Below are positions 27,634 through 32,711 of a stretch of DNA of 32,711 nt, piece by piece. Source of the DNA: Rhodospirillaceae bacterium (lineage in GTDB: Bacteria > Pseudomonadota > Alphaproteobacteria > Rhodospirillales > 2-02-FULL-58-16); NCBI GenBank assembly GCA_013349695.1, contig DUZD01000003.1, positions 1 through 32,711 of the forward strand. The letters run 5' to 3'. Made by a program: the position numbers and the translations under genes. Numbering within the stretch: the first letter of the stretch is position 1; every line of letters starts with the position of its first letter. Below the pieces are notes generated by a model. The model searched no databases, had not been told where the DNA came from, and saw only the letters and a program-made list of their open reading frames with translations.

Positions 27634-30600
27634 GCGGATGGACTCGGCCAGGGCGTCGAGGATTTCCCGGAGCTTCGCCGGCAGGGCGCCGGGAACCGGG
27701 GGCGGGGGCTTGCCGTCGGCGACGGCGCGGAGGAAGGCGCCGACGGCGTCCAGGGGCGCCGGGTAGTCCGCCAGTCGGGCGAGGGCCTCGGCCGCGTCGG
27801 GCGGCAGGGCGCCGCCGCCACGGGCCTGGAAGGCCGCCTGGGCGAGGGCCAGGATCGCTTTCACCAGGTCGTCGGGCACGGCCCCGTCCTCGCCGCCACC
27901 CCGGCGTAGCCGCCCGATCTCCTCGACCTTGGTGTCATGCTTGGCTTGCCATTCGGCGGCGGCGGCGGTGTCGCCCCGGGCGCGGGCGATCTTGGCGAGG
28001 TTGCCGTAGTCCATGTATACGTCGGGGAGGCGGAGCGATTCGCAGATGGCGAGCGATTCGCGGGCGTTCCGCTCGGCCTCGTCCAGTTCGCCCAGCATGC
28101 GGTGGAGAACGCCGAGTTGAAAATGGGATTTCGCCGCGCCGGGGCGGTCGTTCATTTCCAGCACTATCGCCAAGCTTTCCCTTATGGAGTCGACCGCCCG
28201 GCGAAGCCAGGCCTCGCGCTCCCCAGGGTCCTTTGTCTGCTCGGCGCGATTCTGGTGAAGTATGCCGACATTGTGGGCGTTGGCGGCCAGTTGCCGCCGG
28301 TCATTGAGGCGCTTCGCCAGTTCCCGTGCGCGCCCATACCAGGCCTCCGCCACATCAAGCTGTCCGCGTTGCGCCTCCGCGTTGGCCAGCAAGTCGGCGG
28401 TTTGCATCTCTCCACCCGCATCGTCGGCCCGACGGAAGAACTCCAGCGCCTGCTGGTAGAGCGCGACGGCGCGGTCGAAGCGACCCTGCGCGCCGTGCAA
28501 GATTCCCTGGTGCTGAAGGAACGTCCCCTGTAGTTCGAGGTCGCCCGCGTCCCGGGCGGCGGCAAGCGCCTCGGTGTAGCGGGCATCGGCCTCCGCGTAA
28601 CGCTGCAGCCTTGTCAGGATGGTGGCTGCTCGTCCCAGACCGGCAGCCACCTCCCGGTCGTGGCCGAGGTCGCGTCTGATGGCGAGGCCGCGCTCGGAAG
28701 CCTCCAGGGCTTCATCGAAGCGCCCCAATTCCATCAGCGCGTTGGCGAGGTCGCCCAGGGCGGCCGCGAGATTGCCGCGCTGGGCCTCGCCGAGGCCTTC
28801 GAATTGGGCGATGGCCCTCCCGAGCGGCTCGAGCGCCCGGTCCGGGCGGCCATGGGAGTCAAGCAACCGGCCCAGATAAAGTTGGCTCAGCGCCAACTGT
28901 AACGCCGGATCCGCGCTGTCCGCCAGGCCTTCGTCCGCGAGCCTGCGAATCAGATCCTCCAGGGTGGCGATGGCCTCGTCCCCATGGCCCTGGGTGAAGC
29001 GGCTCCAGGCATGGTCCCGAATCGCCGCGCAGGCGGCCCCGTCCAGCGTCTCGTCCACCGGCATCCGCTCCCGCACCCAGGCCACCACTTCGTCCCGTTC
29101 GCGAGGCCGCCCGGCCATTTGCAGGAATGTCCGCAACGTGCCGGCCAACGCCTGACCCTCGGACCGGCCGCCACGCCGGAAGGCCCGGCGGATGGCGGCG
29201 CGGTAGTTGGCTTCCTCCAGGCTCATGCTCAGCATCGCGGCGGCGGGCTGGCCGCCCCGGAGCGCCTTGTCGGTCGCCCGCATATCGGCGAGGTAGACTC
29301 CGATGAAGCGCTTCTCGGTGGCCTCCGGGTCCGCAACGTCGGCCGCCCGGGCGGCGTGGGGCAGGGTCGGATGGAAGCGCAGAAAGGGGGTCGAAAAAAC
29401 CTCGACGGTCTCCACCCGCACCAAGGCCGTCGCCACCAGTTCCGCCCGCGTCGCTTCCCACGCCTCCGGGTCCAACTCCGCGAAAATGATGAACAACCCT
29501 TCGAACACACCGCCCCGGAACCAAGCGAGATAGGGCAGCGCCGCCTGGGCGGCCTCGCTGAGCCGGCGTTTGGAGAAGGCGAGCGAGGCAAGCAGCGACC
29601 TGTTGCGGCCCTCCGCCGCCGCCGCGTCGGCGAATTCCTCCAGCGGTTCGCCGAACTCTTCGCGGATTCGGTCCGGCGTCCGCGCCTTCAAATGGGGGGC
29701 GACCAGGGCGATGGAGAGGGGATGGTCGGCGAGGGCGTCGAGTAGCCGTTCCACCCGTTCCCGCTCGTAGCCCGGGCGGCCGGTGTCGATGGACTTGGCG
29801 TCGAGCACGGCGGCCAGCAGGTGCAGGCTGTCGGGGCGGGCGAGGCCCTCCAGGGCCACCTCCTTGATGGCGGGGAGCTCTGTTTCCTCCGGACGGCAGG
29901 TCACCAGCAAGCGGCCGAGGGGGGCGCCGTCGGTGAGGTCCCGGTAGAGCCGCGCCAGCCCTTGGCGCGCCTCGGCCGTGTAGACGCCCAGGCCGTCCGT
30001 GCCGCCGTCCGCCGCCTCTTCCCCTTCCTGGAACGCCGGCAGGGTGGATTCGAAGTTGTCCCAGACCAGCAAGACCCGGCGGGTCCTGAACAGCGCCACC
30101 GCCTGGCGCCATTGCTCCTCTTGCGGCAGCGCCGCGAAGCCTTCGTCCCCGAGGGCGGCGCCGATCCGCTGGGCCACCTGGTCCGCCCCCGCCCATTGTT
30201 CGAAGCTGACGAACACCGCCGCCTCGAAGCGGCCGGCGCGCAGCCACCACGCCGCCGCTTCCCGCGCCAGGGCCGTCTTGCCCATGCCCCCCATGGCGTG
30301 GAGCAGCACGGCGGGATGGTCGCGGAATTGCCGCTCCAGGGCCAGCAGTTCCCGAGCCCGTCCGTGGAAGCGGTACACCGGCGGCGGCGGAAATCCGTGA
30401 AGCCTTGCCGCCACGCCGGTCCGCGCCCACTCCCTTTCCGGTTCCGCCGCCGCGCCGGCGGTCAGCGCCGGGTCGTCTCCCACTTGGTAAAGCTGGGGAA
30501 TGAACCAGTCGTCCAGGTTCACCGTCTCGGCCTCGGGTCCCAGGTGCAGCCAGCGCGCCCGGTTTGCGTGCAAGGCCCGGCGGGCCTCGGCGAGGGCCTC

Positions 30601-32001
30601 GCCGACACTCATGCCGGCGGCCAACTCGCCATAGAAGCGCTCGACCAGCAGGCGCGCCGCCTCCACGTGCACCGAATGGCTGAAGGCGACGACGCTCCCG
30701 ACGCCGCTGTTGAGCAGGGCCGGCGCCACCGAGCCGAACACCGGCCGGTCGGCGAGGTCGGCGCTACGGCAAGCCTCCAGCAGCACCAGCGGCACGCCCT
30801 GTCTCACCATCAGGTCGCCGAGGCGGGGTCCCGCGATCAGGTCGGTAGTGGCCGCGCCGTCCTCGAAGGCCAGGGCGCCGACGCCGGTCCTCGGCAGATA
30901 GGTGCCGTGGCCGTCGAAATGGACGATATGGAAGGGCTTGCCGTTCTTGCGCGCCTCGGAAACCTGCTTCTCGAGCTGTCCGAAGGTGGGCGGCTCGCAG
31001 AATTCGAGATCAAGCTGGCCGGGACCCAGGGCCTCGAGGGCGTCGAGCATGGGCGCGATGCTGTCGCGCGGGTCGAGGAATCCGGTGTCGGTGGGCCGGC
31101 TGACGATCGACAGAACCCGGAGCGGCAGGCCAAGCTCGGGTGTTCGGGTCTCGCCGGACTCGCGAAGCTGGCGGCGGAGGCTTACCCCCTGGAAGGTCAA
31201 TGGGCGGTCCTCGGCGTCGCGCAGCATCTCCCAGGGCTGGCCGAGGACCTCGGCGTCGTCGCTGGCCAGCGTCAGCAGCACCGGCCGGCCGTGGGCGACG
31301 GCCTTGGCCAGGTCGCCATGAACCTCCCCACCGGTTCGGTTGTCGAACAGGGCCTCGAATAGTTCCCCGCCCCATCGTGAAAGACAGGACTCCAAACCCT
31401 TGGCGCGCACCCGGTCGCCGGCGCCGGGAAACTGCGGGTAGGTTTCCAGGTACCAACGAAGCTCCTCCAGGCCCTTGCCGTCGAGGGGCAGGGCAAGCTC
31501 GAATGGCGGTGCGTGCCAGCGGCCCATCGGCGCGCCGTCCTTGCTCTCGACCACGAGGCGGGCGTGATAGGGCGGGCGACGGATGCGCGCCCCAGCGGTG
31601 GGCGCGCCCACATGCTTCCGTATGGCCGTCAGCAGCTTCGTCAGCCCGGCGTCGTAGTCGTCCCTGAAATCGGCGTGGCTTTTGTCGCGCAGCAATCGCG
31701 GAATGTCGCAGTCCTCGATCAGGACCGGGACGATGTGAACCTTCCGGCTGGTGGCCTCGTCCGCGATATGGGCCTGCCACTCCTTCTCCACCCAGCCCGA
31801 CCGGACACTTTTCCGGGACAGCACAAGAACGAGAAGGTCCGAGTCATCGAGCCCCAATTGGATGTTTTGCGCGATGGAATCGCCCGGCAGAATTTCGTCG
31901 TCGTCGAGCCAAACGCCGATGCCTTCCGCCTTCAGATCATCGGCGAGGCGCGTGACGAGCAACTTGTCGCTGCTGGAGTGAGAGAGAAAGACTCTGGGCA
32001 T
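27613..32001 (-). CDS. TIR-CHAT-STAND-TPR protein, candidate immune effector
   Basis: A 1462-aa cytoplasmic protein. Residues 1-130 are a TIR domain (VFLSHSSSDK, VWLDDDEILPGDS) with a candidate catalytic Glu74 in SGWVEKEW. Residues ~290-505 are a CHAT caspase-like protease with His365 (HFDGHGTY) and Cys411 (LLEACRSA); 145-290 is probably its N-terminal part. Residues ~545-830 are an NB-ARC-type STAND ATPase: Walker A GGMGKT (571-576), Walker B VLLVWDNFE (Asp648), sensor LLVTCRPEE. A helical linker precedes about nine TPR-like units (992-1360), one interrupted near 1253-1265. A proline-rich C-terminal module (1371-1456) is unassigned. A likely job is sensing through the TPRs, ATP-driven assembly, then NAD cleavage and/or proteolysis. 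The GGGGGAAGGG run before the ATG at 32001 is the likely ribosome binding site. It stands alone, flanked by mobile debris. Confidence 0.93.
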   Translation of the reverse strand: MPRVFLSHSSSDKLLVTRLADDLKAEGIGVWLDDDEILPGDSIAQNIQLGLDDSDLLVLVLSRKSVRSGWVEKEWQAHIADEATSRKVHIVPVLIEDCDIPRLLRDKSHADFRDDYDAGLTKLLTAIRKHVGAPTAGARIRRPPYHARLVVESKDGAPMGRWHAPPFELALPLDGKGLEELRWYLETYPQFPGAGDRVRAKGLESCLSRWGGELFEALFDNRTGGEVHGDLAKAVAHGRPVLLTLASDDAEVLGQPWEMLRDAEDRPLTFQGVSLRRQLRESGETRTPELGLPLRVLSIVSRPTDTGFLDPRDSIAPMLDALEALGPGQLDLEFCEPPTFGQLEKQVSEARKNGKPFHIVHFDGHGTYLPRTGVGALAFEDGAATTDLIAGPRLGDLMVRQGVPLVLLEACRSADLADRPVFGSVAPALLNSGVGSVVAFSHSVHVEAARLLVERFYGELAAGMSVGEALAEARRALHANRARWLHLGPEAETVNLDDWFIPQLYQVGDDPALTAGAAAEPEREWARTGVAARLHGFPPPPVYRFHGRARELLALERQFRDHPAVLLHAMGGMGKTALAREAAAWWLRAGRFEAAVFVSFEQWAGADQVAQRIGAALGDEGFAALPQEEQWRQAVALFRTRRVLLVWDNFESTLPAFQEGEEAADGGTDGLGVYTAEARQGLARLYRDLTDGAPLGRLLVTCRPEETELPAIKEVALEGLARPDSLHLLAAVLDAKSIDTGRPGYERERVERLLDALADHPLSIALVAPHLKARTPDRIREEFGEPLEEFADAAAAEGRNRSLLASLAFSKRRLSEAAQAALPYLAWFRGGVFEGLFIIFAELDPEAWEATRAELVATALVRVETVEVFSTPFLRFHPTLPHAARAADVADPEATEKRFIGVYLADMRATDKALRGGQPAAAMLSMSLEEANYRAAIRRAFRRGGRSEGQALAGTLRTFLQMAGRPRERDEVVAWVRERMPVDETLDGAACAAIRDHAWSRFTQGHGDEAIATLEDLIRRLADEGLADSADPALQLALSQLYLGRLLDSHGRPDRALEPLGRAIAQFEGLGEAQRGNLAAALGDLANALMELGRFDEALEASERGLAIRRDLGHDREVAAGLGRAATILTRLQRYAEADARYTEALAAARDAGDLELQGTFLQHQGILHGAQGRFDRAVALYQQALEFFRRADDAGGEMQTADLLANAEAQRGQLDVAEAWYGRARELAKRLNDRRQLAANAHNVGILHQNRAEQTKDPGEREAWLRRAVDSIRESLAIVLEMNDRPGAAKSHFQLGVLHRMLGELDEAERNARESLAICESLRLPDVYMDYGNLAKIARARGDTAAAAEWQAKHDTKVEEIGRLRRGGGEDGAVPDDLVKAILALAQAAFQARGGGALPPDAAEALARLADYPAPLDAVGAFLRAVADGKPPPPVPGALPAKLREILDALAESIRDGDPDR

Positions 32002-32292
32002 CCCTTCCCCCGAATATCGGAATGCGTTTTCGTTGAGTATAGCGAGCGAAATTCTCGATGGGAAATGTCATCGTCCGCCTGGCGAACCGTTATGGGCGAG
32101 AGGGCGATGCCCGGGGGCGCCAAGCGCAAGTCCTTTGCTTCGGCGGCCAGTCGATCGATGGTCTGGGTCGCCGTCCGACGGGTTCGTTGCGAAGTCGAAA
32201 CATCCGCTCGCCGCAACTGCATTCGAAGTTGGATCGCCAAATAGCCCTGAACATCAAAGCGGACGTCGGAGTGAAGGAGCGGATTTTCCATA
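32002..32292. other. Upstream region of the TIR-CHAT gene
   Basis: Presumably holds its promoter on the minus strand; I could not identify -10 and -35 boxes with confidence. A minus-strand open frame runs from an ATG at 32291 into the TIR gene in another frame. It shows no family features and is probably not a gene, apart from the direct-repeat segment described separately. Confidence 0.5.
32140..32175. repeat. Direct repeat copy B, upstream of the TIR-CHAT gene
   Basis: Matches 27598-27633 at 31 of 36 positions, same orientation, 4542 bp apart. Read on the minus strand in one frame the two copies encode ATQTIDRLAAEAK and ATQTVDQLAADLK. The changes are mostly conservative, which hints that this segment once was coding sequence in that frame. 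Confidence 0.6.
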
Positions 32293-32564
32293 TCTAGTGG
32301 CCCGCGTCAGCCAAATTGCACCCCTACGATCGCTTTTCCCGTTTCCTCGGCAGAAGGGGGCGCGCAGGCGATGCAGGGACATCGTCAAGCGTTCCCGACG
32401 CCCCGAGGGGACGGGAAAAGCGACCCTTCGGGCGGTCTTGCGAGGCTTCCAGACGTCGTCGCGTGCCGCTTGTGGTGCACAGACACCACGGCGCAACGCG
32501 CTCCTAGCCGGAAACCTCGCAAGACCGTCGTAGGGGTGCAATTTGGCTGACGCGGGCCACTAGA
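32293..32564. mobile_element. 272-bp folded element with 37-bp perfect terminal inverted repeats
   Basis: 32293-32329 is the exact reverse complement of 32528-32564 (outer end TCTAGTGGCCCGCG). The interior folds into two further arms. The first is closed by CGCTTTTCCCGT/ACGGGAAAAGCG (32331-32342, 32411-32422), with CCTCGG/CCGAGG inside. The second is closed by 13 perfect pairs (32433-32445, 32515-32527), with GTGGTG/CACCAC inside. The whole is T-shaped. No gene is visible within. CTAG occurs at both outer ends and could be a 4-bp target duplication. A partial second copy lies at 1-117. Confidence 0.85.
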
Positions 32565-32711
32565 ACGTCAATGCCTACGACAGCCGGCTGAAGGGATGGG
32601 TGCAAAGGTTCAACGGAGTGGCGACCAGATACCTGGACAGCTATCTGGGTTGGCGACGGTTCTTTGAGCGTCATAAGGAAGAGGCGACCAATCCAAAATC
32701 ATGGTTGATCG
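32564..32711 (+). pseudogene. IS1595/ISXO2-type transposase, C-terminal remnant
   Basis: An open frame to the window end encodes about 49 residues including [11 protein letters not shown] and [17 protein letters not shown], the conserved C-terminal part of IS1595-family (ISXO2-like) DDE transposases. The 5' part of the gene is missing: the frame begins exactly where the 272-bp element ends, and the preceding in-frame codon is TAG. The 3' end is outside the window. Confidence 0.8.

Noticed and set aside
29821-31362. Plus-strand open frame of 513 codons opposite the TIR-CHAT gene
   Set aside because: The minus strand encodes recognisable CHAT and ATPase motifs across the same bases; the plus frame is a composition artefact.
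31932-32291. Minus-strand 119-codon frame as an upstream partner gene of the TIR-CHAT protein
   Set aside because: It overlaps the TIR coding start in another frame and lacks domain features; only the 36-bp direct repeat segment is notable.
32293-32564. Integron attC site
   Set aside because: The stem is far longer and perfect, with two internal arms, and no integrase or R-box core sites are visible.

Overview
The window is GC-rich chromosomal DNA from an alphaproteobacterium, most likely of the Rhodospirillales type. The evidence is the codon bias (heavy NNC/NNG use), the trpB-trpA-accD-folC block, the tsaE-amgK-murU-addB-addA-trxA run, the alphaproteobacterial AddAB pair and the mutM/ubiE divergence. 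No rRNA or tRNA gene was seen. Most of the window is core metabolism and repair; the accessory material sits at the two ends and in a few intergenic gaps.

Left part (1-5729). A truncated copy of a structured repeat (1-117) abuts a small exported protein on the minus strand. guaA (GMP synthase) follows, then an unrecognised 417-codon gene of visibly lower GC. A pair of perfect 23-bp hairpins lies just before an Atm1-type ABC exporter gene.

Central part (5776-13009). mnmA and trpF lie on the minus strand and trpB-trpA-accD-folC on the plus strand, so the usual trpF-trpB-trpA order is broken. The roughly 690-bp gap at the break holds a 215-bp element with 24-bp terminal inverted repeats and a terminator-like hairpin ahead of trpB. 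folC and trxA converge on a shared terminator.

Minus-strand operon (12692-21790). The order is tsaE-amgK-murU-addB-addA-trxA. The first five genes are chained by 4-8 nt stop/start overlaps and couple tRNA t6A modification, peptidoglycan sugar recycling and double-strand break repair; trxA follows after a gap. A TrxR-like ferredoxin-NADP reductase gene diverges from it.

Right part (23055-32711). An ISAzo13-type insertion sequence has a transposase with an internal in-frame deletion. Next come an enoyl-CoA hydratase gene, a small exported protein and mutM on the minus strand, with ubiE divergent. Beyond ubiE is an accessory segment: a cloverleaf-like palindromic repeat, then one 1462-aa protein combining TIR, CHAT protease, NB-ARC-type STAND ATPase and TPR domains. 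Its upstream side carries a 272-bp element with 37-bp perfect terminal inverted repeats and the 3' remnant of an IS1595-type transposase gene.

The two most interesting objects are the TIR-CHAT-STAND-TPR protein, a candidate single-gene defence or cell-death system with two effector domains, and the folded repeat family. That family has copies at both ends of the window, and comparing them reveals compensatory base changes.
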